DNA of 64,000 nucleotides from the NCBI RefSeq assembly GCF_000007345.1, contig NC_003552.1, positions 2,852,001 to 2,916,000 on the forward strand, read 5' to 3'. Below, one piece after another: positions 45,863 through 54,214 of this stretch. Within the stretch, counting starts at the first letter, position 1. Each line of letters opens with the position of its first letter. The DNA is from Methanosarcina acetivorans C2A (lineage in GTDB: Archaea > Halobacteriota > Methanosarcinia > Methanosarcinales > Methanosarcinaceae). The position numbers and the translations under genes were made by a program. The notes below the pieces were generated by a model. It was not told where the DNA came from, did not search any database, and was given only the letters and a program-made list of their open reading frames with translations.

Positions 45863-47467
45863 TCAGAATGTATAAAGAACCGGCAGGGTCTCTACTCCTT
45901 GATCTACAATAACTTTGGACTGGAAATTGTACCCGAATATTTTTTTGAAATATTTTTTCTGCTTCTCGACTTCCCAGAGCTCGAGCTGGCACTCCCATTG
46001 TGCATGGATTTCAAGCACAAGACTTCTGGTTGAGGCAATGTAGAAGCGGACATGGGAAATAATTCCGTTATGAGAGCGGTCAAGACTTTCAGCAATGCGG
46101 AGCAGAGCACTCAGAACTCTGATGCTTTTCACTGTATCGTTGTTAAGCCCGGTAAGATTGGAATGTTTCTTTTTAGGCATGTTTTTTCTGTGAAAATAGG
46201 CAAGATTTGCAATAATTTCGATTTCTTCAGGCTGGAATCCAGGGAGGCTGCTTTCCCGGATCAGATGGTAGGCGTGAGACTGGTGAGTATCATAGGAAAG
46301 AAACATCCCTATATCATGCAGTGTAGCCCCGTATTCCAGAAGCTCTCGCTCTTCTTCCCGAAACTCATAGATACCCAGGGCCTGGATACTGTCAAGGAGT
46401 TCAAGGGCAAGCCTGGTAACTATATGGGCGTGTTCCTCATCGAAATTACAGGCTAAACCCAGCTGCATAATGCTGCGCTTTCGGACTGACATCTGGTTTA
46501 TCAGATGGGAAAATTCGCTTTTAGAGAGGTAGTCTACAAGAAGTCCTTCCCTTAGCCCGGATTTGCTTATCTTTATCTCGGAAATTTCAAGCTTCTCCAT
46601 AAAAGTCTCTATAATGGCAGCCCCGGCAATAATGATGTCTGCTCTCTGAGCATTGATTCCCGGGAATTTTCGTCTTTCTTCCAGGGACAGTGCGCACATA
46701 TCCCTTACTATCTTTTTCAGGTCTTCATAACCGAGTTTGTCATAGTTTCCGCTGGATGTCCGGTGAAGATAGACAAAGGCTATCTTGGCGAGATTCTCAA
46801 GTGTCCCAGAACTCCCAATCGTGCAACCTATCCTGTACCGTGAAAGCTCTTTTACTACTTCTGCAGCCTTGTACCGAATATATGCCTTAATCTTTTCGTA
46901 GCGTTCTAACGAAACCGGCCCGGTCTCATCAGGGAGAAACATGTTTGTCAATCGTATTGTTCCGAGGTCGAAGGAGTGGAGAAAAAAGTACTGCTTCTGA
47001 TCCCCTATCGATACTTCGGTACTCCCTCCTCCGATATCAATAAAGAGGGCTTTGGAATGACCCAGCCTGAACTCGTTTGAGACTCCCAGATAGATCAAAC
47101 GGGCTTCTTCGTTTCCTGAAATCGTGCAGACTTCCAGATGTGCTTCTTTTTTCAACATTTCAAGAAACTGAACCTTATTACTCGCATCTCGTGTAGCCGA
47201 GGTAGCAACTGCTATGACTTCTTCTGCCTTATAGGCCCGGGCAAGTTCCATGAACTTTTTACAGACGATAACTGCGCGCTCCATAGCCTTAAGCTGCAAA
47301 ATCTTATCTATGAATCCCTTGTCGCCAAGCCGGACAGCTTCCTTCTGCTTGGTCAGGGGCAGGTAAGACCCATTGGGGTTAATCCGAACCAGGAGGAGAC
47401 GGATCGAATTAGTCCCTATATCAAGAAATGCAACAACTCTGCTCTCAGAAGTTTTATTGAGTTCCAT
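45863..47467 (-). CDS. ppx: Ppx/GppA exopolyphosphatase
   Basis: 534 residues. Actin-like N-terminal domains carry phosphate loop 1 FLDIGTNSIRLLLVRI (about 14-29), AVATSATRDASN, loop 2 FIDIGGGSTEVSIG (about 140-153), the catalytic Glu region ARLIYLG, and a Gly-rich SSGTLENLAKI. The C-terminal HD-type domain (about 320-510) has an intact TLHDIGMFLSYDTHQSHAY. It releases phosphate from polyphosphate chain ends or acts on (p)ppGpp-like ligands; the family does both. ATG 47467 is followed by a conserved N-terminus. It faces the CYTH-CHAD gene tail to tail, and the ppk1 remnant is behind its promoter. Confidence 0.9.
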   Translation of the reverse strand: MELNKTSESRVVAFLDIGTNSIRLLLVRINPNGSYLPLTKQKEAVRLGDKGFIDKILQLKAMERAVIVCKKFMELARAYKAEEVIAVATSATRDASNKVQFLEMLKKEAHLEVCTISGNEEARLIYLGVSNEFRLGHSKALFIDIGGGSTEVSIGDQKQYFFLHSFDLGTIRLTNMFLPDETGPVSLERYEKIKAYIRYKAAEVVKELSRYRIGCTIGSSGTLENLAKIAFVYLHRTSSGNYDKLGYEDLKKIVRDMCALSLEERRKFPGINAQRADIIIAGAAIIETFMEKLEISEIKISKSGLREGLLVDYLSKSEFSHLINQMSVRKRSIMQLGLACNFDEEHAHIVTRLALELLDSIQALGIYEFREEERELLEYGATLHDIGMFLSYDTHQSHAYHLIRESSLPGFQPEEIEIIANLAYFHRKNMPKKKHSNLTGLNNDTVKSIRVLSALLRIAESLDRSHNGIISHVRFYIASTRSLVLEIHAQWECQLELWEVEKQKKYFKKIFGYNFQSKVIVDQGVETLPVLYTF

Positions 47468-48062
47468 TGACTACCATCTAAATATCCTGTTCATTATGTT
47501 TCTAAGAATACGGATAGTCCCAAATCAGCTTAGCAATCGGACTTCAGCATAGAACATACCTGATTTGCAAAAAATGGAAAGTCTACCATAAATTGTAATT
47601 TAAGCAGTTTAATTAAAGAGCTGACCCCAAAACGCTAAATTTCCTTCCATAATCTCGAATTTGGAATAATCAACCACTCTTCTGGTAATAAACCGGTTAT
47701 GGGCCTCTTATTGATGTGGAAATAAAATTGGTTTTGGGATGAGATCAAACAATAATTACAAATTAAAGGAGAAAATATATAAAAATTCTCCATATACTAT
47801 ACATGGGGCTATATATGAGATGAGCATCTAAGATATACCAGTCTAATATATATAATATATAGAAATACATGCCCTATATATAACTATGCAAATTCTGCAA
47901 AAGTAAAGGAGATGAATTTTACTTAGATTCATCAACAACTCCCTACAAGACCAGAAATTAAAGGATAATAAAGAGGTTAAAGATAGAAGTAGATAAAACA
48001 GAATAAAATAAATTAGAAGTAATTGAAAAGTAAAACTATATCTAATCTTGATCGTACTCCCT
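47468..48062. other. Non-coding region between ppx and the ppk1 remnant
   Basis: About 600 bases without a gene. A stretch at 47620-47675 is repeated at 48063-48118 (listed separately). Several ATATATA tracts at 47780-47885 look like promoter or curved DNA. Confidence 0.35.
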
Positions 48063-48118
48063 AACTGATCTCAAAATACTGAATTTCCTTCCCTTATCTC
48101 GATTTTGAAATAATCAAT
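48063..48118 (+). repeat. 56-bp direct repeat next to the ppk1 remnant (other copy 47620-47675)
   Basis: Both copies read CTGA(T/C)C(T/C)CAAAA, AATTTCCTTCC, ATCTCGA(A/T)TTTG and AATAATCAA with about 80 percent identity by eye. This copy abuts the point where the ppk1 coding sequence is cut off, so the pair may mark the deletion end point or a lost element. Confidence 0.6.
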
Positions 48119-48122
48119 AGAG

Positions 48123-48752
48123 CTATAGATCAGAAAAGTATTTATGAAATTCCTGTGGATATGGGACAAAAATGGGATAGGCTCCGTATGACATGGTAGG
48201 GATTTTGACCCTGGCAAAGCGCTCCCCGTATTTCGGATTATCAATAAGTACTGCCAGGTTAAGACTAAGGTTCGAAATGTGGGGAAAAGGATGTCCCGAA
48301 TCAAAACCCAGAGGAGTAAGTAAAGGGAAAATATTCCTTTCAAAGTAGTCTCTGAGCCTTTTTCTCTCCTCTCCGGAAAGTTCGAAGTAGTTCAGGACTT
48401 TAATTCCCTTTTTCCTTAGGGCAGGCTCAGGAATTTTATTCCAGCATTTGTCGTTGAGAGGAAGCTGTCTGAGAAGCTCTTCGCGTATGACATGAAGTTG
48501 CCGTTGAGCCAGCTCATCAATCCGTTTGCCCTTAACTCCTTCCACGATTCTTTTTTAAACCCCGGAAACTCTAACCATGAAAAATTCATCAAGATTACTT
48601 CCAATAATGGAAAAGAACTTGACTCGCTCAAGAAGAGGATTGCACTCATCGAAGGCTTCTTCGAGCACTCTGTAATTGAAATGGAACCAGCTGTATTCGT
48701 GATCCGTATACGAACAGGGATCGCTCAGGTCAGGTATTCTAGATTTTTCTGT
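48123..48752 (-). pseudogene. ppk1: Polyphosphate kinase 1 remnant (N-terminal about 210 codons)
   Basis: The minus strand encodes [57 protein letters not shown], an in-frame TAA at the next codon, KRIVEGVKGKRIDELAQRQL and, further on, LTPLGFDSGHPFPHISNLSL. These are the N-terminal and head-domain blocks of Ppk1. The sequence stops after HKYFSDL at 48123, about a third into the normal roughly 690-residue protein; the ATP-binding and catalytic His domains are absent. No start codon is in frame ahead of IPDLSDP. The remnant lies head-on behind ppx and the CYTH-CHAD gene, so the locus was a complete polyphosphate cluster. Confidence 0.88.
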
Positions 48753-49237
48753 CGGAACTCCACGATATTATTCATAACTAGCCTATCAAAATCTGTAGCT
48801 ATACGTGTATGGATTTTCGAAGTAAGTATCCTCAATTTTTTATAGTTAGATCTAAATTTAGGAGTTAATATTATTTACCCTTCAAAAACAAAAAGATATA
48901 CGCTAAAAGAGTCACAGAATTTATGTTATCGATTAATTATATAGATCTCATTTCACTTTGTTACTGTAGCCAACTTAAGGTGATGAAGACTTTACAAAAC
49001 AGTATATCTGTTTCCTCATTGTAAAATTTACTTTTCAGTGATTGCCAAAGCATATGTTTTTTTAGATAAATCTCATAAAAGAATCTGGCGTACTCCAAAT
49101 TTTTTAGAGACATGTAAAAAATCAATGACTTTACCCTTTTTATTACCAATTTACTTCAATATTTTTTAGTAAAGAGGACACATCAATGGCTCTCTAATTG
49201 GGAAGCTATATTACTCACAAGAGTCTTTTTCTTTTAC
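48753..49237. other. Non-coding region upstream of the coiled-coil gene
   Basis: No supported gene; short minus-strand frames here have no family pattern. The promoter of the gene at 49238 should be in the last 100 bases. Confidence 0.35.
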
Positions 49238-49909
49238 ATGCATACTGAGGAATGGCAGAAAATAAAAACAAAAGTACCTTTGGATCTATGGAGAAAAGTA
49301 GAGATTCTGGGCTTTGACAGTTCTGACAAAGCAGTTATTAATGCTCTAGAAAAACTTGTATCTGATCCAGAACTGAATATCTATGGAAAAGAACAAAAAA
49401 TTAGGATACAAGAATTGAAAAATGGACTTGAAAATGAACAAAGGCATAATAAAGAATTGCAGAATAAGGCACAAGAATTAGAAACGCTACTTGTGGATGA
49501 ACAAAGGCATAATAAGGAATCACAGAGTAAGATATTGGAATTAGAAACGCTACTTGTGGATGAACAAAGGCATAATAAGGAATCACAGAGTAAGATATTG
49601 GAATTAGAAACGCTACTTGTGGATGAACAAAGGCATAATAAGGAATCACAGAGTAAGATATTGGAATTAGAAACGCTACTTGTGGACGAACAAAGGAATA
49701 ATAAGGAATTACAAAGAGAACTTGAAATAAGGATGGAAGAGTCACAGAATCAAACTAAAGACTTACAAAAAGAGCTTGAAAAAGCGGAGAGAAGGGAATT
49801 ATACTTTGAAGAAATGCATAATAATTACATGATGCAAATGCAAACTTTGATTAATCAAAAGCAGATTACTACACCTGGAGCAAAGAAACCATGGTGGAGA
49901 TTCTGGTAA
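49238..49909 (+). CDS. Coiled-coil repeat protein with a ribbon-helix-helix-like N-terminus
   Basis: 223 residues. The first about 50 (WQKIKTKVPLDLWRKVEILG, FDSSDKAVINALEKLV) look like a CopG-type ribbon-helix-helix segment. Residues about 55-195 form a long coiled coil that contains three identical 21-residue units and two diverged ones (unit DEQRHNKESQSKILELETLLV). 21 residues are exactly three heptads, so copies can be gained or lost without breaking the coil. The tail ends KKPWWRFW, a Trp-rich motif that might touch membrane or a partner. The function is unknown; DNA binding plus a variable-length coil is an inference. ATG 49238 has no clear ribosome binding site. Confidence 0.7.
   Translation: MHTEEWQKIKTKVPLDLWRKVEILGFDSSDKAVINALEKLVSDPELNIYGKEQKIRIQELKNGLENEQRHNKELQNKAQELETLLVDEQRHNKESQSKILELETLLVDEQRHNKESQSKILELETLLVDEQRHNKESQSKILELETLLVDEQRNNKELQRELEIRMEESQNQTKDLQKELEKAERRELYFEEMHNNYMMQMQTLINQKQITTPGAKKPWWRFW
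49496..49684 (+). repeat. Three 63-bp tandem repeats inside the coiled-coil gene
   Basis: Units at 49496-49558, 49559-49621 and 49622-49684 are identical by eye; diverged units flank them on both sides. Identity at the DNA level points to recent expansion. Confidence 0.92.
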
Positions 49910-50030
49910 TATCGAATTTTGATGATGTTATAGCTTCTTAATCAACAAATTACATTTTCTATTTATGGGTGGGATTTTTCCATCCGTTTCCCTGCAAATT
50001 ATGGTGATTTCTCCACACTCACAATTTCAT
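49910..50030. other. Short spacer behind the coiled-coil gene
   Basis: No gene. Together with the 70-nt repeat and the spacer to 50429 it forms a 520-base non-coding region. Confidence 0.3.
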
Positions 50031-50102
50031 TTGGTATGAAAGTAATTGAAAGTACTTTCATTATTTGTGCCTGCTATTCAAAGAATATCATGTGTGTTTT
50101 TT
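50031..50102 (-). repeat. 70-nt conserved repeat, copy 3 (inverted)
   Basis: On the minus strand it reads AAACACACATGATATTCTTT, AATAGCAGGCACAAATAATG and GAAAGTACTTTCAATTAC then TTTCATACCAA, nearly identical to copy 1. Unlike copies 1 and 2 it does not stand upstream of a gene in its own orientation, so the repeat is mobile or was duplicated with other DNA. Confidence 0.9.
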
Positions 50103-50429
50103 ATAATATTTCTCAAATGTCCTCTTGATTCAATAAATCTAACAGACAATTCCCTTTTTATTTTTTTCTACAAATTCTGCAGGATTAGATTATTGAATAA
50201 GGTGATAGTAACACAAGTATTATTTCAGTTGTACATATAAAAGATATCAGTATATAGAAAAGTAAAAAATAGTGTACTGAATATATTAATCTTGAAGTAA
50301 TTTTAGAACAATTACAAAGCAATCAAAAACAATCATTCAAGAAGGATGCAGTGACAGATAGCTTCGATATGTCAGGATCACGAATACCCTTCTTAAGGTC
50401 GGAGATGAAGTGAACCTTTGCCTCTTTGT

Positions 50430-51443
50430 TTATTCTAATGGTATTTCAAAAAGAGCCGGATACTCCTCTTTCAATGGTATCAGAAGTTCTTCGTCCAGTT
50501 TTGCGTTATGAAGTGTTTTCGTTTTAGAAAGCTGGTCAATTGATAAATTATGGGCAGCTATAAGTTTAGTCTCCTCAAGGTTAGCTTCTTTAAGATTAGC
50601 GTCTTTAAGGTTAGTCTTTTTAAGGTTAGTCTTTTTAAGGTTAGCCTCTTTAAGGTCAGCTTTTATAAGATTAGCTTTTATAAGATTCGCCTTTGTCAAG
50701 TCAACTCCTTGAAGGTTGGCTCCTTTTAGATTTGCATTAATAAATATAGCTTCTTCAAGATTAGCTCCTTCAAGATTAGCTTTTTTAAGTTTAGCCTCTT
50801 CAAGATTAGCTTTTTTCAGGTTAGTTGCTTTAAGGTTTGCTTCTTTAAACTTGGCTCCATAAAGATTAGCTTCACAAAGGTTAGCTCCTTCAAGTTTAGT
50901 CTCTTTTAGGGTGGCTTTTATAATGTTAGCTCCTTTGAGATTAGCCTTTTCAAGGTCTGCTTCGCAAAGGTTAGCTTCTTGAAGGTCAGCTCCTTCGAGG
51001 TCAGCCCCTTTGAGGTTAGCCTTTTCAAGGTCTGCTTCGCAAAGGTTAGCTCCCTGAAGGTCAACTTTCTGGAGGTTAGTCTCTTGAAGGTCAGCTCTTA
51101 GAAGGATAGCCTCTTTAAAATTAGCTCCCATAAGATTAGCTCCTTGGAGGTTAGCTCCTATAAGGTCAGCTCCACAAAGGTTAGCGCCACAAAGATTAGC
51201 TTCTTGAAGATCGGCTCCAAAGAGATTAGCTCCCTGAAGATCAGCCTCCTGAAGGTTAGCTCCATAAAGGTTAGCCATTTGAAGGACAGCTCCCATCAGC
51301 GTAGCTTTTTCAAGGTTTGCCTCTTGAAGATTAAATCCAAATAGATTAGCTCCTTGAAGGTTAACCTCTTGAAGGTTAGCTCCCTGAGAATTAGCCTCAA
51401 AAAGATCAGCTTCCTGAACACGTTTTTTCTCAGAAATAGTCAT
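50430..51443 (-). CDS. Pentapeptide repeat protein
   Basis: 337 residues, of which about 15-300 are A(N/D)L-x-x repeats (for example LQGANLFGADLQEANLCGAN), enough for a long right-handed quadrilateral beta-helix of about 14 coils. The C-terminus (LSIDQLSKTKTLHNAKLDEE) is a common cap of such proteins. It has no signal or membrane segment. The target of pentapeptide-repeat proteins varies (some mimic DNA and bind gyrase); nothing here points to one. ATG 51443 has no strong ribosome binding site nearby. The gene stands alone in accessory DNA. Confidence 0.9.
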   Translation of the reverse strand: MTISEKKRVQEADLFEANSQGANLQEVNLQGANLFGFNLQEANLEKATLMGAVLQMANLYGANLQEADLQGANLFGADLQEANLCGANLCGADLIGANLQGANLMGANFKEAILLRADLQETNLQKVDLQGANLCEADLEKANLKGADLEGADLQEANLCEADLEKANLKGANIIKATLKETKLEGANLCEANLYGAKFKEANLKATNLKKANLEEAKLKKANLEGANLEEAIFINANLKGANLQGVDLTKANLIKANLIKADLKEANLKKTNLKKTNLKDANLKEANLEETKLIAAHNLSIDQLSKTKTLHNAKLDEELLIPLKEEYPALFEIPLE

Positions 51444-51834
51444 TTCAACTCACCCAACTGTTGCTTGTATTTCAGTTGCATTGACACTATTAACTGATAT
51501 ATCAGGCGTTACAGCAGAGCCCTGAATATCATTTTTCCTTACTTATAATAGTGTTACAATGAATTAAAGTCATATCTTATTTTAACTATAGGGTTTACAT
51601 AAATAATTCAAACAAGTTGATCCATAAATTCAAATTATGCATTAGAGTTTCTTATTCCAAAGGAAGGCAGTTGCAATATTTCACGTGACATGCTGAAGTG
51701 ACATGCTGAAATTTGATTTTGTCCGCCGGGTTCATTTAATTCCTGGGCGATAACATATTTTTGAAGCTTCTTTTCCTTGATGGGGAAAAATCCAGAAACA
51801 GATAACGAAAGCTGCATTCAGGTCAGAAAAAGAA
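51444..51834. other. Non-coding region upstream of the pentapeptide gene
   Basis: AT-rich, with a 60-codon frame (51635-51817) that lacks support. A short direct repeat GACATGCTGAA-GT occurs at about 51688-51710. Confidence 0.3.
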
Positions 51835-51844
51835 AAGTCATTTT

Positions 51845-52033
51845 CATTGGTCATCGGTTAAGGAATTTTCTTGCCTGAAGGATATCGATTTTGCACCAAA
51901 AGTCGCCTTAAATTTTGTCCTTTTTACATGAAATCGATATCCAGTTCCAATCACCAATGGGATACAGTTTTTGAGAACTGTTACGAAAATGGAGGCAATT
52001 TATCATGATTCCTCACTTAACCGAAGACGCATG
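51845..52033 (+). mobile_element. 189-bp MITE, copy 2, with 10-bp target duplication
   Basis: Same element as at 29997. It is flanked by perfect AAGTCATTTT (51835-51844 and 52034-52043). Differs from copy 1 at only a few positions (for example ATATCC for ATACCC, and TCACCAATGG for CTCTCAATGG). Confidence 0.92.
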
Positions 52034-52130
52034 AAGTCATTTTTGATTAAATGCTGTTTTACATACTTCTTATGAGGTAGCTTTCTACCAAATTTATCCC
52101 ACAAATAACTCTTTAGTTACATGTAGTGAT

Positions 52131-52329
52131 ATATAGAATACCTTCAAAAGACATATATAACTCCATGGTTGTAAGTAAATATAGGTCAGATCCGTGACCT
52201 CTAAGCAAATTTTAGAACAAACTGGCTTGGTAAAATTAGAGATCTAAAGCGCGAAAACATGAATCTTCGAATATACCATCTTTCCAGGCTGCAGGTATCA
52301 CTTCCCTGCAGCTTAGAAGATCTATTTTT
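52131..52329 (+). ncRNA. Candidate small RNA gene, family copy D
   Basis: ATATAGAATACC (52131-52142), CAAAAGACATATATAA (TATA box 52152-52160), hairpin 1 GGTCA (52184-52188) with TGACC (52195-52199, loop GATCCG), the AAAGCGCGAAAACAT middle, hairpin 2 AGGCTGCAGG (52286-52295) with CCTGCAGCTT (52305-52314) and T5 (52325-52329). This is the best-preserved copy with B. It lies between a MITE and a truncated arsC-like gene. Confidence 0.65.
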
Positions 52330-52402
52330 ATGTCTTACAGTAGAATTTTGATTTTAATATACTCCGCAGGTAAACTTTTAAAAACAGCTTGCAGGAATTA
52401 TC

Positions 52403-52543
52403 ATGTACAATAATAGTAAGATGATATCAAATGCAGGATCGCAAGAAAAGAAAAAGGTTATCTTTCTGTGCACTCACAACTCAGCCAGGCCCCAGATGGC
52501 GGAGGGTCTTTTAAGGGCTATTTATGGAGATCTGCCCTTGTGA
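52403..52543 (+). pseudogene. Truncated low-molecular-weight phosphatase/arsenate reductase-like gene
   Basis: 46 codons from ATG 52403 (GCAGGA upstream). It encodes [20 protein letters not shown] then [10 protein letters not shown] and stops. CTHNSAR is the CX5R phosphate loop of the LMW-PTP/ArsC fold and the strand before it is normal. About 90 further residues with the second catalytic Asp are missing, and nothing like them follows. A position normally Ser/Thr after the Arg is Pro. Loss of the 3' part makes it non-functional. Confidence 0.75.
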
Positions 52544-52897
52544 ACATTTTCATGGCGGTTTATACTATCATATCCGCGAGTTCCTACTAACATGGAATGA
52601 ACCGATTAGTGGAAAAACTGAGAGTTTCACGGGAAGAAAGTGCTCAGATACATATGTATCGATGTATGGAATCGGTAGAAAAATAATCGAAGCATTGTGA
52701 AATGAACCGGAAAATGAAATAGATTGGTCGTGGAAGGGTATGTTTTAGTGAATCCAGCCCAATCCGATTCATGCAGTATGTAATAACATAATGTAAACCT
52801 AATACAATTAGCAGAACAAAAACATGGTAAATGGATTTGAAATTACAGTTATTCCTTCATGTATACAAAAATTGATAAGGTCTATTCAGGACTAAAA
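52544..52897. other. Non-coding region behind the arsC-like fragment
   Basis: A 34-codon frame at 52597-52701 (MNRLVEKLRVSREES...) may be a gene scrap; otherwise nothing is seen. Confidence 0.3.
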
Positions 52898-53242
52898 TTA
52901 TTCAATTTTTGTTAGTTTATATTTTATAGGCTTCTCAACAATTTCCAACTTTGCCACTTTAACTTCATTCTTGTCAATCCATTCATGAAGATAATTCATT
53001 CCTTTCTTTTTATCATTATCATAAGCTGTTCGTAAATGCCTACATTTAGAAAAAAAGGAATTGGGCAAATGAGAATAATAGGTATTTCCATCAATTTCAA
53101 TTTCTATATCTCTACTATTTTCATCGAAAAAACGATTTACATCTTTTCCGATTTCGACCTGATACCTTTTATTTGGACCGTGCCAGCTTGTCCCACATTC
53201 ACGAAACATTCTAATCCCCCTATTTTTAATCATCTCATTCAA
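52898..53242 (-). CDS. Small hypothetical protein, MITE-adjacent
   Basis: 114 residues, basic, without signal or membrane segments. It contains FFDENSRDIEIEIDGNTYYS and HLPNSFFSKCRHLRTAYD, a strand-rich first half followed by a helix, and ends EKPIKYKLTKIE. The family is not known to me. MITE copy 3 begins 9 bases upstream of ATG 53242, so the original promoter and any ribosome binding site have been displaced. GTAATTAATTGA now precedes the start and no Shine-Dalgarno is seen. In-frame ATG codons at 53233 and 53209 are alternatives. Confidence 0.6.
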   Translation of the reverse strand: MNEMIKNRGIRMFRECGTSWHGPNKRYQVEIGKDVNRFFDENSRDIEIEIDGNTYYSHLPNSFFSKCRHLRTAYDNDKKKGMNYLHEWIDKNEVKVAKLEIVEKPIKYKLTKIE

Positions 53243-53250
53243 TTAATTAC

Positions 53251-53437
53251 CATTGGTCATCGGTTAAGGAATTTTCTTGCCTGAAGGATATCGATTTTGC
53301 ACCAAAAGTCCTTAAATTTTGTCCTTTTTACATGAAATCGATACCCAGTTCCAACTCCCGATGGGATACAGTTTTTGAGAACTGTTACGAAAATGGAGGC
53401 AATTTATCATGATTCCTCACTTAACCGAAGACGCATG
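53251..53437 (+). mobile_element. 187-bp MITE, copy 3, with 10-bp target duplication
   Basis: Same element as at 29997 and 51845, lacking GC in the AAAAGTCGCCTTAAA stretch. Flanked by AATTAATTAC on both sides (53241-53250 and 53438-53447). It sits directly upstream of the start of the 114-residue gene. Confidence 0.92.
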
Positions 53438-53523
53438 AATTAATTACTAATTGTTATGACTGACCATTAAGAAATAAACCAAAAAATAGTAACAATTCTT
53501 CAGGCAAAACTCAACTATTTTAT

Positions 53524-53700
53524 TTATTCGTTCAAGTTAAATGATTTGATCATCTTAAATCTAGGACAACATGGAAAATTTTCTCCTATACAATATTTAG
53601 ATTTATCTTCATCAGTTGGTTCAAAATTGCAGGGTTTAGCTTCACATCTATATGTTTCAGTGTTTCCTGTGCCAGTTTTATTTAAAAAGTTACATTGCAT
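53524..53700 (-). CDS. Small cysteine-rich protein, 58 residues
   Basis: From ATG 53700 the protein reads MQCNFLNKTGTG, then YRCEAKPCNFEPTDEDKSKY, CIGENFPCCPRFK and FNLNE. Six cysteines in a C-x(15-16)-C-x4-C-x(14)-C-x6-CC pattern could form one or two metal sites. GGTGA is 5 bases ahead of this ATG, so the longer frame to 53763 is not needed. Function unknown; probably a small zinc or Fe-S protein. The pattern looks conserved rather than random. Confidence 0.6.
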   Translation of the reverse strand: MQCNFLNKTGTGNTETYRCEAKPCNFEPTDEDKSKYCIGENFPCCPRFKMIKSFNLNE

Positions 53701-53871
53701 AATGTCACCTAATAAGATTGTAAGATATCTATATAATTTGCTAATAAATAAGTCTTTTTGCAATTAATTATTTTCCTTCAAAGTAAGTTATTTATTTTTC
53801 AAACTTTTCTTTTATACTGCAGACTACTCTCTTTCAGTACAACTTTCCTGAAGATCTGGAGAAAGACTTGA

Positions 53872-54181
53872 AAGAACAGATTAAGTCTTAAGTTCTTCCT
53901 TGTTAGGTTCCAGGTAATTGTAAAAAATGATAAGGTGGTTAAGCCTCTGGCTCCGTTTACTAAAGATTATCAGAAGATAGTTTATGAGTCATTTATTGAT
54001 TATGAAACAGGAGAAGTTAAGGAAGGATCAGTGTACAGGGACTGAATGAAGACGTATTTTAAGATCACGGGATTCGCCAGATCGCAAAAGAGAAGAGAAG
54101 TACAAGGAAAAGGCTCAAAACAGGTTGTTTTCGATTAAATAGTGTTCTGCACCTTGATTATGAAGGGGCTCCTATACAGGT
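53872..54181 (+). pseudogene. Unidentified decayed coding remnant
   Basis: One frame encodes LVRFQVIVKNDKVVKPLAPF, TKDYQKIVYESFIDYETGEV and KEGSVYRD before a stop at 54045. Pieces in other frames before it (LFQYNFPEDLEKDLKEQIKS) and after it (DRKREEKYKEKAQNRLFSIK) look like parts of the same protein separated by frameshifts. I cannot name the family. The residue composition is that of a real soluble protein. Confidence 0.5.
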
Positions 54182-54214
54182 CTACCTTAAAGAGTACTCT
54201 TTAGTATGGACTGT

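Noticed and set aside
47780-47890. Cluster of ATATATA tracts considered as a further RNA-family promoter
   Set aside because: No GGTCA/TGACC hairpin and no GGCTGCAG hairpin follow.
50430-51443. Short periodic units considered as a CRISPR-like array
   Set aside because: The period of about 15 bases is the codon-level pattern of pentapeptide repeats in one open reading frame, with no spacers.
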